Below are positions 53,503-62,842 of a DNA stretch of 63,399 nucleotides, piece by piece; position 1 is the stretch's first letter; the number at the start of each line of letters is the position of its first letter. The position numbers were made by a program, and so were the translations under genes. The stretch is from Eubacteriales bacterium. GTDB lineage: Bacteria > Bacillota > Clostridia > Lachnospirales > Lachnospiraceae. Below the pieces are notes generated by a model. It was not told the origin of the DNA, made no database searches, and saw nothing but the letters and a program-made list of their open reading frames with translations. The DNA is taken from contig JAUNGT010000015.1 of NCBI GenBank assembly GCA_030524455.1, positions 1 to 63,399 of the forward strand, in the 5' to 3' direction.

Positions 53503-55272
53503 CTACATCCGGTCCGGCGCCGAAAATCCCAGCACCCCGATGCAATCCTCCAGTACCCGGCGGGTCAGCCAAAGCAGGGCGATCCAGCCCTCCTTTTTCG
53601 CCGGGTCCTCCTCCGTGAGGATCTTCGTCTCGTGATAAAACTTGTTGAAGGCATTGGACAGGTCGTAAATATAAGCGCACACCCGGTGCGGCGCCGTCTC
53701 CTCGCAGGCGCTGTCCATCATGGCGGTAAAGCCGCAAAGCTGCCGCATCAGATCCTTCTCGGACGAGCCGGAGGGCTCTGCAAAGGTCAGCCCCTCCAGG
53801 CTGCCGCCCTGCTCCTGATATTTTGCCAGGATCGACTTGATCCGCACGATCGTGTAAAGGATGTACGGCCCCGTATCCCCCTCGAAGGAGGTAAAGCGGT
53901 CGATGTCGAAAATATAATCCTTGGCCGCCTGGTTGGAAAGATCGCCGTATTTGATGGCGGACAGGCCGATCACCCTGGCTACCTGGCGCGCTTCCTCCTC
54001 CGGCAGGTCATGACGGCTCTCCGCCACCTTCCGGTACATCTCCTCGTCGATATCCCGGATCAGATACTCCAGCCGCATGACGCCGCCCTCCCGGGTCTTA
54101 AAGGGCTTGCCGTCCTTCCCGTTCATCGTGCCAAAGCCCACATATTTCAGCTCCGTCTCCGGCTTGACAAGCCCCGCCTTGCGGGCCACCCGGAATACCT
54201 GCACAAAGTGCATCTCCTGGCGCTTATCCGCCAGATAAATCAGCTCATCCGCATGAAGGTTTTCCATCCGGTCCTTGATGGTTGCAAGATCCGTGGTCGC
54301 GTACAGCGCCGCTCCGTCGGATTTTAAAATGATGCAGGGCGGCATTTCCTTGGTGTCCGTGTCCTCCTTTACATCCACCACCAGAGCGCCCTGGCTCTCG
54401 TAGGCCAGGCCGGAGGCCTTCAGCTCCGCCACCATGCCGGGGATCAGCGGATCCGCGTCGGACTCTCCCTTCCACAGGTCAAATTCCACGTTCAGTCTTC
54501 CGTAATTTTTTTTCAGATCCGCCACGGACACGTCGATGATATGCTTCCACAGCGCCCGGTAGCCCCGGTCGCCGCTCTGCAGCCGCAATGTTGCCTCCAG
54601 CGCCTCCTGCTTGTAGGCCGGATCCTCCTTGGATTTGGCGCTGGCGGTGGGATAAATCTCCTCCAGCTCCGACACCGTAAAGGGCGCGTCCGCGGGATAT
54701 TCTCCTGCAAAATCCGGGTCAAAATAGGGCAGTCCGGGCTGGCGCTTTTTCAGCTCCGTGATGATCAGGCCCATCTGCAGGCCCCAATCCCCCAGATGCA
54801 CGTCGCCGATCACATGATGGCCCTTGTAGCGGCAGATCCGCTTGATGCTCTCGCCGATCACGGCGGAACGCAGATGCCCCACATGCAGAGGCTTCGCCAC
54901 ATTCGGCCCGCCGTAATCCACCACGATCGTCTTTTTCTTCTCCGGCGCCTCCAGGCCGAACTTCTCCGCCCCGGACATTTGGGCCAGGTAATCCCGCACA
55001 AAGCTTTCCTTCACCTTCAGATTCAAAAAGCCCGGCGCCACCGCTGCCGCCTCCGAAAATACGGCGCTGTCCGCCAGCTTCTCCGCCACCTCGCCGGCGA
55101 TCACCACCGGTGCCTTATGGTAGCGCTTTGCTCCGGCCATCGCGCCGTTGCACTGATATTCGCACAGATCCGGACGGTTGGACACCGTAACCCTGCCCAG
55201 CGTCCCGTCGTAGCCGGCCGCCTCAAAGCCCCGCGCCATCTCCCCGGAAATCAGATCCAAAAACTTCTCCAT
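53503..55272 (-). CDS. argS: Arginyl-tRNA synthetase
   Basis: A 589-residue class I tRNA synthetase. The N-terminal additional domain is present (EKFLDLISGEMARGFEAA). The HIGH motif appears as KPLHVGHLRSAVIGESIKR (about 131-149). The KMSKS loop is replaced by GKDGKPFKTREGG, normal for many ArgS. The C-terminal anticodon-binding DALR domain ends in EDCIGVLGFSAPDRM. Full length. It starts 17 bases after the ACT-domain gene, with which it shares an operon. Confidence 0.96.
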   Translation of the reverse strand: MEKFLDLISGEMARGFEAAGYDGTLGRVTVSNRPDLCEYQCNGAMAGAKRYHKAPVVIAGEVAEKLADSAVFSEAAAVAPGFLNLKVKESFVRDYLAQMSGAEKFGLEAPEKKKTIVVDYGGPNVAKPLHVGHLRSAVIGESIKRICRYKGHHVIGDVHLGDWGLQMGLIITELKKRQPGLPYFDPDFAGEYPADAPFTVSELEEIYPTASAKSKEDPAYKQEALEATLRLQSGDRGYRALWKHIIDVSVADLKKNYGRLNVEFDLWKGESDADPLIPGMVAELKASGLAYESQGALVVDVKEDTDTKEMPPCIILKSDGAALYATTDLATIKDRMENLHADELIYLADKRQEMHFVQVFRVARKAGLVKPETELKYVGFGTMNGKDGKPFKTREGGVMRLEYLIRDIDEEMYRKVAESRHDLPEEEARQVARVIGLSAIKYGDLSNQAAKDYIFDIDRFTSFEGDTGPYILYTIVRIKSILAKYQEQGGSLEGLTFAEPSGSSEKDLMRQLCGFTAMMDSACEETAPHRVCAYIYDLSNAFNKFYHETKILTEEDPAKKEGWIALLWLTRRVLEDCIGVLGFSAPDRM

Positions 55273-55289
55273 GTCTTTCTCCTTTTCGT

Positions 55290-55709
55290 TTACGCCCTTA
55301 CACCGTTTACAACCGTGAAGCCTTTCGATACCAGGCAGGCTTCCACCGTGTAAATGTCGTCCGCGTGAAAAATCAGGATCGGCTTGCCGGAATCCCGGTT
55401 AAAGGACAGATATACATAGTCCACGCTGATATTGCTCTCGGAAAGGGAAGTCAGAAGCTGGTGGAGGTTTCCCACCTCGTCGGCCACCTCCACGCCCACC
55501 ACGTCCGTCAGCCGGCACAGATAGCCTTCCTCCGTCAGAGCCTCCGCCGCCTTCTCCGGCGCGGACACCACCGCCCGCACAATGCCGTACTCCGCGCTGT
55601 CGTTGGTGACGGAGCCCAGGATGTTGATGTTCTCCCGCTGCAAAATGCCCGTGATGCTCTTTAAGGTTCCCTTTTTATTCTCTGCGTAGATTGATAACTG
55701 CTTTAACAT
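55290..55709 (-). CDS. Tandem ACT-domain protein
   Basis: A 139-residue protein built of two ACT domains: MLKQLSIYAENKKGTLKSITGIL.. in the first half and VVGVEVADEVGNLHQLLTSLSESNISVDYVYLSF in the second. ATG 55709 follows GGGAGGAAGCTT; the open frame upstream of it is not coding-like. ACT domains bind amino acids, so this is probably a small sensor or allosteric partner. Genes of this type often stand beside aminoacyl-tRNA or acetate/phenylacetate-CoA ligase genes. Here it leads argS, with the promoter at 55753-55781. Confidence 0.85.
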   Translation of the reverse strand: MLKQLSIYAENKKGTLKSITGILQRENINILGSVTNDSAEYGIVRAVVSAPEKAAEALTEEGYLCRLTDVVGVEVADEVGNLHQLLTSLSESNISVDYVYLSFNRDSGKPILIFHADDIYTVEACLVSKGFTVVNGVRA

Positions 55710-55752
55710 AAGCTTCCTCCCTGTCCTTTTTCCCGCGGATGCGTTTATAGGC

Positions 55753-55781
55753 ATTGTAACGCATCTTTCGGTGCTTGGCAA
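55753..55781 (-). promoter_or_regulatory. Promoter of the ACT-argS operon
   Basis: On the minus strand TTGCCA (55781-55776) and TACAAT (55758-55753) are 17 bases apart. An 8-bp inverted repeat GATGCGTT/AACGCATC overlaps the -10 region (about 55738-55765) and could be an operator. Confidence 0.6.
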
Positions 55782-55800
55782 ACCTTTTCTGGAAGCCGGT

Positions 55801-56769
55801 TTACCTCCGCCGTGCGGTTTTTCGGTACTCCAACGGTAACAATCCGGTGCTTTTGCGGAATAATTCCGCAAACCGGCTGGAAGTGGAATACCCTACGGTT
55901 CGGGCCACCTGCCCCACGGTCAGCTCGGTGTGAGCCAGCAGATATTCCGCCTGGCTCATACGCCGCTGCTGCACATATTCTGTGATGGTGCAGCCGCAGC
56001 ATTTCTTAAAACAGCTTTTCAGCTTCGTCGTCCCCATGCAGGCAATCTGCGTCAGCCGTTCCAGCAAAATATCAGAGGCATAATGGTCGCTCAGATAAGC
56101 GGCAACCGTCCGGATACTTTCGATATCCTGCTGCGAAAGTCTGTGTGCCGCCTGATCCGGGTGCTTCTTCTGATATTCCACCACCATCGAGACAGCCTCC
56201 GCGACTTTCCCCTCGTAAAAAAGCTTTGCGGCAATTCCTTCCCCGCGATAATCCCTGATCTGCGTGAGCAGCTGCGACATCTCCGGAAAGTCAGAGGTCT
56301 GGTCGATTTTGCGAAAGGCCTCAACCGGATTGAGCTCCGCCTCCGGGTACAGCTTTTTCAGATAGTCCTCATAGTAGGCCGGAGCGATTTCAATCCCAAT
56401 GGAACGGATCGGAATGTTCTTATGGATCAATGCCTTATACGGGGCATAGCCTCCGATAAAAGTTTTGATACAGCCGGCCGACAGCCTGCGGTATGGAGAT
56501 AATTCTTCTCCTGAAATAGAGTCATAACGGGTGATACTCAGACATTCCGGGATAGAAAACTCAAACAGAAAATCCTCATGGAAAGAAAAATTATGAATCT
56601 TAATATCGTACAGATCTTTCTGCCCGTAGGTCCAGTAGGTGCCTTCGCCGATTTCCCCGGAAAGCCGCCAGCAGTCCCCCAGAGAACCGTACTGCCGGTT
56701 CTCCGGCTCACGGGTAAAACCGTTTTCCTCCAGCAGAGGCGCATAAAAGCACTCGATAATTTCAGACAT
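55801..56769 (-). CDS. AraC-family regulator of the ECF/ABC cluster
   Basis: A 322-residue transcription factor. ATG 56769 (MSEIIECFYAPLLEENGF) has AAAGGAGG upstream; 54 further open codons upstream are not coding-like. The N-terminal two thirds hold an effector-binding region with no motif I can name. The C-terminal double helix-turn-helix is clear (LTQIACMGTTKLKSCFKKCCGCTITEYV and VGQVARTVGYSTSSRFAELFRK). The shape resembles YbtA/PchR-type regulators linked to iron-siderophore genes. It is divergent from the damaged ECF-ABC operon, which it presumably controls. Confidence 0.88.
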   Translation of the reverse strand: MSEIIECFYAPLLEENGFTREPENRQYGSLGDCWRLSGEIGEGTYWTYGQKDLYDIKIHNFSFHEDFLFEFSIPECLSITRYDSISGEELSPYRRLSAGCIKTFIGGYAPYKALIHKNIPIRSIGIEIAPAYYEDYLKKLYPEAELNPVEAFRKIDQTSDFPEMSQLLTQIRDYRGEGIAAKLFYEGKVAEAVSMVVEYQKKHPDQAAHRLSQQDIESIRTVAAYLSDHYASDILLERLTQIACMGTTKLKSCFKKCCGCTITEYVQQRRMSQAEYLLAHTELTVGQVARTVGYSTSSRFAELFRKSTGLLPLEYRKTARRR

Positions 56770-56919
56770 AAAAACAGACAGCCTCCTTTTTGCAACGATC
56801 GGACGAACTTTTGAAAGGAACAGACGAACCTCCGCGCATTCTGTTGCATGTCGTCCGACACGAGCGTACTGTATGAAATAACGGTTAGCAGAATCTAACC
56901 GGAGAATAACACAAACCAC

Positions 56920-57243
56920 TTGTCGAGTCAAGACAACGAAAGTCAGGAGGATTGGCGGTATATCAGGGACGCTATGAGGATGAGAGATGTTTCACCTTCT
57001 CTGTGTGGTTTTCTGGCCCATCCGGGCATGACGACAGAGTGTATCTATGTACCGTTGATGATGACGGCTTCCAAAGCGGCGGATGAGCTCTCCATCGCTT
57101 CTGTTACGCGCGGAATTGAAAATCCCAATTCCCGGACCTGCCTTGTTCAGATAAAGTGCGGAATTGCTGATTGGATGACTATGGCGGTTGCCGTTGCTTT
57201 TCTGATTTTTGAAGTGTGTGTACGGGGAGGTGTTATCGGTTGA
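56920..57243 (+). pseudogene. ecfT: EcfT transmembrane subunit, N-terminal part lost
   Basis: About 100 codons that match only the C-terminal end of ECF transporter T subunits: DWRYIRDAMRMRDVSPS (the first coupling-helix type segment), CIYVPLMMTASKAADELSIASVTRGIENP (second coupling segment with Arg-Gly), then one terminal membrane helix. Full EcfT proteins are about 230-270 residues with several N-terminal helices; these are absent, and no start with a ribosome site exists. The join to foreign sequence is near 56930. No S component gene is present either. The remnant overlaps the ATPase start. Confidence 0.8.
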
Positions 57244-58639
57244 TTGAACTTGAAAATGTATCCTTTTCTTATAATGGGCAGGAACATGACGGCCTGCATG
57301 ACATCAATCTGAAAATTGCAGATGGAGAATGTGTCCTGTTCTGCGGGCGCAGTGGGTGTGGCAAAACAACGATTACACGCCTGGTCAATGGATTGATCCC
57401 GCAGTTTTATCAAGGGGAACTTCATGGCCGTGTATTGGTAGATGGTCAGGAAATCAGCAAATTTCCCATGTACCAGATTGCTGCAAAGGTTGGTTCGGTT
57501 TTCCAAAATCCACGGACACAGTTTTTCAATGTGGACACAGACAGCGAGATTGCCTTTGGCATTGAGAACGAGGCCCGTCCTCCACAAGAGCTGATAAAGC
57601 GAGTGGAACAGACAGCCAACGATCTGCGTATTCAAAAGCTGCGGAACCGGAATATTTTTGAACTGTCCGGCGGTGAAAAGCAGAAAATTGCCTTCGCTTC
57701 TGTTTATGCCATGAACCCGCAGATTTATCTGCTGGATGAACCGTCCTCCAATCTGGACATGACTTCCATTCAGGAGTTGAGGGAGCATTTGCGGCTGATA
57801 AAAAAGCAGGGCAAAACGGTTTTGATCGCGGAACACCGGCTGTACTATCTGATGGAACTGGCCGACCGGATCGTTTATCTGGAAAAAGGAGAAATCAAAG
57901 GGATTTATACCCCGGAAGAATTTCGACAGCTATCGGAACAGGAGCGCGAATGCATGGGCCTGCGGGCGGTCGATCTGCGGACGGTATTTCCGCCCACCCC
58001 CCGCTCGATTGCCCCTATCCCGGTATTGGAGCTGCAAAACGTGACGCTCCGTTACAAGAAATGAACCATTTTGCACAATATCGGACTATCCGCAGGAAAA
58101 GGAGAAGTCATCGGCATAATCGGCCATAACGGAGCCGGAAAGACTACATTTTCCCGCGCCCTCTGCGGGCTTCACAGGAACTGCGAGGGAGAATTTTTGT
58201 GGGAGGGCAAGCCCATGGACCGCAAGGCAAGGCTGAAACGCTCCTATCTGGTGATGCAGGATGTGAATTACGAGCTTTTTGCCGACAGCGTGGAAGCAGA
58301 GTGTTCCTTTGGCATCCAAACACACTTTCCGGCGGCCAAAAACAACGGGTGGCAACAGCCGTCAGTATGATTTGCGGGAAAGACCTGCTGATATTCGATG
58401 AACCGACCAGCGGTCTTGACTTTGACAGCATGACGCAGGTAGCAGGGCTTATACGGAGATTATCCGATATGGGAAAAGTTATCTTCATTGTTACCCATGA
58501 TTTTGAATTTGTATGCCGTACCTGCTCCCGTGTCCTGCATTTTGATGAGGGCAAAATGCCCGATGATGTACCTGTTACAATGGATGCCCTCCCAAAATTG
58601 AGAGAGCTGTTCTCTGTTTCAGAGGGAAAGGAGAGATAG
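57240..58639 (+). pseudogene. ecfA: ECF double ATPase (EcfA-EcfA' fusion) with stop and deletion
   Basis: A TTG at 57240 (GGAGGTG upstream) starts a two-domain ATPase. Domain 1 is complete: GRSGCGKT, FELSGGEKQKIAFA, YLLDEPSSNLD. After VTLRYKK a TGA stands at 58062-58064, and the same frame goes on as TILHNIGLSAGKGEVIGIIGHNGAGKTTFSRALCG, so one nonsense codon (perhaps from a Gly codon) splits the gene. In domain 2 the frame breaks again near 58314: the segment between ECSFGI and HPNTLSGGQKQRVATAVS, normally about 40 residues, is missing with a change of frame. LLIFDEPTSGLD follows. The first domain may still be made as a 274-residue protein, but the whole transporter is surely dead. Confidence 0.85.
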
Positions 58640-58642
58640 TCT

Positions 58643-60406
58643 ATGAAACAGAAAAAAGAAAATCGGGTGGCCTTGCTGCTCCATTGGGCCGGAGGCCAGA
58701 AATTCTGGCTGTTCCTGGCCATCCTGCTGTCCCTGTGCAGCGGGTTTTGTATCATTGTCCCGTATATGGGAATTTACAGACTGATGGAGGCTGCCTTCAG
58801 CCATGCCTGCACGAAAGAGCTCGTTGCACAGACGGCTGCGATGATTGCCGTTTCTGTCGCCCTGCGGTTTGTATTGCTTGGCTGTTCGGGCGTGGCATCC
58901 CATAAGGGCGCATACGGCGCGCTGTTCAAAGTACGCTGCATGGTTGCGGAACACATGGCCAGAGCACCTTTGGGGGCTTTGAACGAGCGGCGCACCGGTG
59001 ATATAAAAACGGTTCTGAATGAAGATATTGAAAAGCTGGAGCTGTTCCTGGCCCATAACCTTCCGGATCTTGTGTGCTACCTGGTGGGGCCGATTGTCAT
59101 TTTCGTTTATCTGATGACCGTCAATGTCCCGCTGGCCCTGCTCTCCCTTATCCCGCTGGTTCTGGCTGCAGTGGTGATGGGGATAATGTTCCGCAATACG
59201 GATGACCTGATGGAACGGGCCAATCGCTCCATTACCGCCCTGAACTCGGTTATGATTGAATATATCAGCGGAATGAAGCTGATCAAAGCCTATCACCTGG
59301 GGAGCAAGTCATTCCAGAAGTTTTCCGGCGCGATCCGGGAGGAAAACGCCATGTGGAATGAAACCTCCCGGCGCATGGGACCGCCGTATGCGGCGTTTGT
59401 CGTTATTATTGAGTGCGGAATGCTGCTTATGGTTCCAATCGGCGGGATGCTTTTCCTGAGAGGCTCCCTGGCGGCCAGCGCATTCCTGCTGTTTGTTTAT
59501 GTCGGCTCTATGTATCTGACGGAAATCCGGCCTTTACAGGAATTGGGAACAAACTTTGCAAATGTGCTGAACGCTGTTACGAAGACCAAAGAGATACTGG
59601 ATATTCCGATTTATGAGGGCGGAACAGATTTTCCCCCGCGCCATGACATTGAACTGCGAAATGTACGGTTTTCCTATGATGGGAAAACGGATGTCCTGCA
59701 GGACGTCAACCTCAAAATCAGGGACGGGGAACGGATGGCTCTTGTGGGACGCTCCGGTGCCGGAAAGAGTACCGTAATTGAGCTGATTTCCCGGTTCTAC
59801 GATGTGCAGGAGGGCGAGGTGCTGATCGGCGGAAAAAATGTCAGGGAGCTTAACTACGATACTATTTTGAAGAACGTCGCCATCGTGTTTCAAAAGACCT
59901 TTCTCACCCGTGACAGCGTACTGGAAAATATCCGCATGGGCTCGGACGCTACTCTGGAAGAAGTGCGGGCCGCCGCAAAAAAGGCCCAGATCGACGATTT
60001 TATCATGTCCCTGCCAAAAGGCTATGATACAAAGGTGGGCAGCTTTGGCTCCCGGTTCTCCGGCGGAGAAAAACAGCGGATTGCCATTGCCCGCGCCATT
60101 CTGAAAAATGCTCCGATCCTGATTCTGGACGAGGCCACAAGCGCCTCTGATCCGGAAAATCAGATGGAAATCGATAAGGCCATCCAAAATCTCTGCAAAG
60201 GCAAAACCGTCATTGTGGTTGCTCACCGGTTGAGCGCCTTAAAAATGTGCAATCGGGTGGCCGTGGTGGAAAATCGCACGATTACCAGCATTGGCACCCA
60301 TGCGGAAGTCCGGAAGAACAACGCCTACTATCGAAAAGCGTGGGAGGATTACGAAACGGCCCGGAATCTCATTTATCAGTTGGAAGGAGGCGAGCAGCAT
60401 GCATGA
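58643..60406 (+). CDS. ABC transporter ATPase-permease (heterodimer subunit 1)
   Basis: A 587-residue fused membrane and ATPase protein (type IV/exporter fold). Six helices in residues 1-310 are followed by the nucleotide-binding domain: Walker A GRSGAGKST, signature FSGGEKQRIAIARAIL, Walker B LILDEATSASDPENQ, switch His in AHRLSAL. AAAGGAGAGATAGTCT precedes the ATG, 4 bases after the ECF ATPase end. Paired proteins of this kind beside AraC and ECF genes resemble YbtP/YbtQ or IrtAB, which take up iron-siderophore complexes in spite of the exporter fold. Substrate uncertain. Confidence 0.9.
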   Translation: MKQKKENRVALLLHWAGGQKFWLFLAILLSLCSGFCIIVPYMGIYRLMEAAFSHACTKELVAQTAAMIAVSVALRFVLLGCSGVASHKGAYGALFKVRCMVAEHMARAPLGALNERRTGDIKTVLNEDIEKLELFLAHNLPDLVCYLVGPIVIFVYLMTVNVPLALLSLIPLVLAAVVMGIMFRNTDDLMERANRSITALNSVMIEYISGMKLIKAYHLGSKSFQKFSGAIREENAMWNETSRRMGPPYAAFVVIIECGMLLMVPIGGMLFLRGSLAASAFLLFVYVGSMYLTEIRPLQELGTNFANVLNAVTKTKEILDIPIYEGGTDFPPRHDIELRNVRFSYDGKTDVLQDVNLKIRDGERMALVGRSGAGKSTVIELISRFYDVQEGEVLIGGKNVRELNYDTILKNVAIVFQKTFLTRDSVLENIRMGSDATLEEVRAAAKKAQIDDFIMSLPKGYDTKVGSFGSRFSGGEKQRIAIARAILKNAPILILDEATSASDPENQMEIDKAIQNLCKGKTVIVVAHRLSALKMCNRVAVVENRTITSIGTHAEVRKNNAYYRKAWEDYETARNLIYQLEGGEQHA

Positions 60407-62108
60407 GTATGAGCTATTGAAAAAGAACCGCAATTTCTATATCGGAGTTGGCGGAACCGTCCTGGAAGGGCTTCTTTCCGGCAGCCTGTTTCTGCTGCTT
60501 TATTCCGTGATGCAGTTTTTGTGGTCGGAGCAGTTTGACATAAACCGCGTCCTGCTTCTCACCGGTATGATCGCGGTAATCTTTCTTCTCCGCATTCTGA
60601 TTTACAGCTACGGCTATACCAAAGCCCAGATCGGCGGCGCAGAGGTCAGCAAAAATATCCGGCTTTTTATGGGCGATCATCTGAAGCGCATCCCGCTTTC
60701 CCGGTTTACTCAGGGGCAAACCGGCGATTATATCAACACCATCACAAGCGATGTAAACAACTACGAAAAAATCCTGACCCACAAGATCGGGGACATGGCA
60801 AAGAGCTTTGCCCTGTCGCTGATGCTGATCGTCTTTGTCATGACCCTCTATGTCCCGGCCGGGATCATCCTGCTGCTTGCCGATCTTCTCCTCATTCCCA
60901 GCCTGTGGCTTTCTTTTCGCATGGTGCAAAAATACGGAAACGAAAAGAACGATATTTGTGCGGAGAATGTCAGCAGCATTGTGGAGTATGTTTCCGGCAT
61001 TCAGACCTTCCGGGCCTATGGCGTGGGCGGTATGAAAAACAAAACCGTCATCAGCGCCATGCGGGAATTCAGCCGGATCAGTTTTGTGTACGAAGCAAAG
61101 GTGCTGCCCGTCGGCGCCGGATTTTCCATTTTCAGCTGGCTGTCCTGCCCTCTGGTGATCTGGACGGCTTATGCGCCCTGGGCCGCAGGAACGCTGCACA
61201 CAGTAAACTACCTTTTGCTCTGTATGCTTCCCCTCTTCTGTGCAAAACTGGCCAACCTTATTTTTGTCGATCTCACCAGCTATAAGAACCTGATGATCTC
61301 GAAAAACAAAATCCTGGGCGTAATGAATGAGCCGGAGGAAACCGGCAGCATGAAGCCGTTTCAGACAGCTTCCCATGAAATTACCTTTGACCAGGTGGAC
61401 TTCTCCTATGTTCCCGGGGAACCGGTACTGAAACACGCCACCTTTACGGTACCTGACCAGAAGCTCACGGCCATTGTGGGCGACTCCGGTTCCGGCAAAT
61501 CTACGATCCTGAACCTGATTGCAAAATATTACGAAGCAGCGGGCGGAACGATTTCCATCGGTGGCAGGCCCATCAACCACATAGCTGCCGAGCGGGTGCT
61601 GGACCAAATTTCTATGGTAGACCAGGATGTATTTCTCTTTGATGATACCATCCGTGAAAATATCCGGCACGCACGCCCCAATGCCACGGACGGGGAAATC
61701 GAGGCCGCCTGCCGGGAAGCCAACTGCGACGGCTTCATCCGCAAGATGGAAAAAGGATATGATACGCCCACCGGAGAGAACGGAAACCTGCTTTCCGGCG
61801 GGGAGCGTCAACGGATTTCCATTGCCCGCGCGATTTTAAAAAACAGCCCTATCCTGCTTTTGGACGAGGCGACGGCATCCCTTGACATCGAGAACGAGCT
61901 GGCCGTAAAGCAGGCCATCGCCAATCTGTTAAAGGAGAAAAAGACGGTGGTAATGATTGCCCATACCCTTTCCATTGTCAAAAATGCAGATCAGATCCTT
62001 GTCGTGGGCGATGGCAGAATCGTCGAGGCTGGCACCCACGAGGAGCTGCTTGCAAAAAACGGGAAATACGCAGCCATGTGGAACGCGGAGCAAAAAATAT
62101 CAGCCTGA
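60399..62108 (+). CDS. ABC transporter ATPase-permease (heterodimer subunit 2)
   Basis: A 569-residue partner of the previous protein. ATG 60399 (MHEYELLKKNRNFYIG) with GGAAGGAGG upstream overlaps its stop by 8 bases; a longer open frame to 60291 lies inside the first gene. Six helices, then Walker A GDSGSGKST, the Q-loop region MVDQDVFLFDDTIRENI, signature LSGGERQRISIARAIL, Walker B LLLDEATASLDIENE and switch His in AHTLSIV. No defect was found. With the ECF part broken, these two genes may persist as an independent exporter or uptake pair. Confidence 0.9.
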   Translation: MHEYELLKKNRNFYIGVGGTVLEGLLSGSLFLLLYSVMQFLWSEQFDINRVLLLTGMIAVIFLLRILIYSYGYTKAQIGGAEVSKNIRLFMGDHLKRIPLSRFTQGQTGDYINTITSDVNNYEKILTHKIGDMAKSFALSLMLIVFVMTLYVPAGIILLLADLLLIPSLWLSFRMVQKYGNEKNDICAENVSSIVEYVSGIQTFRAYGVGGMKNKTVISAMREFSRISFVYEAKVLPVGAGFSIFSWLSCPLVIWTAYAPWAAGTLHTVNYLLLCMLPLFCAKLANLIFVDLTSYKNLMISKNKILGVMNEPEETGSMKPFQTASHEITFDQVDFSYVPGEPVLKHATFTVPDQKLTAIVGDSGSGKSTILNLIAKYYEAAGGTISIGGRPINHIAAERVLDQISMVDQDVFLFDDTIRENIRHARPNATDGEIEAACREANCDGFIRKMEKGYDTPTGENGNLLSGGERQRISIARAILKNSPILLLDEATASLDIENELAVKQAIANLLKEKKTVVMIAHTLSIVKNADQILVVGDGRIVEAGTHEELLAKNGKYAAMWNAEQKISA

Positions 62109-62145
62109 TCAATCCCACTTCTCCACCCGACCGGCACTTGCCGCA

Positions 62146-62183
62146 AGGTTACTGTTTCCCGGCTTGCCAGTGAGCAGTAACCT
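62146..62183. repeat. Small palindromic repeat (family member 3)
   Basis: A 9-bp perfect inverted repeat AGGTTACTG / CAGTAACCT over 38 bases. Read on the minus strand it begins GGTTACTGCTCACT, like the ends of the insertion at 62461. It lies just behind the ABC gene, without a T-run. Confidence 0.6.
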
Positions 62184-62208
62184 CGCGACTGCCGGAAATT
62201 GGTTCCCG

Positions 62209-62737
62209 TCAACTTACCTGCAGATGAAACTCCCGGTACAGCCTGCTTCTCACCACCGCGCTTCCTGCTGCTTCCTCCAGCTCTGAATAGCGTTTCTGTC
62301 CAATAAGGCAGGCGGCCAATTTCCCAAATAGTTCCTCGCCCCGGATTTCCCCTTTGGCGAACCCGGCCTTCTCGCCTTCGATGCATCCCTCAAGCCATCC
62401 CTCTCGTCTGCTGTCCTTCATCAAATCGTTCAATGCCTTACACATATCGTTCCCTTCCTTACTGTTCACTCCGTGACCAGTAACATGCATAAATCCATTT
62501 AAAATCGCCTGCGGCGATGGGATTTATGCACTCCTGAATCATTTTCTCACGTACTGTGCAGTAAATGCACAGTACTGAGTGACCAGTAACTTCCCTTCCT
62601 TTCCGTCCTTTTTATATTTTTCCTTTTGTTTTAATAATCGCTTGGCGTTAATCATTGTGCAGATTACGTCGTAGGTTTCATCATCCAGTTGCTGAAAACG
62701 GTCCGCATTCTCATTGCAGTAACATAGCAGCGCCTCC
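62209..62737 (-). pseudogene. Damaged second copy of the Rpn-like gene's 3' part
   Basis: The sequence repeats the 3' part of the gene at 62843. EALLCYCNENADRFQQLDDE..KKDGKEG (from about 62737) and, after an interruption, NDMCKALNDLMKDSRREGWLEG.. to FHLQVS at 62209. The two halves are separated by a 130-bp palindromic element at 62461-62590, which adds stops. Upstream of EALL the similarity ends, so the copy never had its N-terminus here. It has one EGEKAG repeat unit where the other copy has three. It is a non-functional tandem duplicate. Confidence 0.8.
62461..62590. mobile_element. 130-bp palindromic insertion (family member 4) with 11-bp target duplication
   Basis: The element is flanked by identical 11-mers TTCCCTTCCTT (62450-62460 and 62591-62601); the uninterrupted version of this site is present once in the neighbouring intact copy (about 63131-63141). 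Its ends are imperfect inverted repeats (ACTGTTCACTC at the left; ACTGGTCACTC read inward from the right). Inside are two perfect hairpins, including a 10-bp stem GTACTGTGCA/TGCACAGTAC at 62551-62575. Non-coding, so mobilised in trans if at all. Confidence 0.75.
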
Positions 62738-62842
62738 TGCAACATGAACTTTGACCTGGGATCTGACCAAGGAAAGGTCAGTTTATTCCCGGGCAACGAT
62801 ATTCTTCATTCTTCCGATAGCTATAAAGCCGCGGAAAGTGTG

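Noticed and set aside
52211..53737. 508-codon ORF antisense to the PTS IIC-like gene
   Set aside because: The product is Gly/Asp/Gly-His-rich with no domain and results from the Gly/Ala-rich, GC-rich sense gene.
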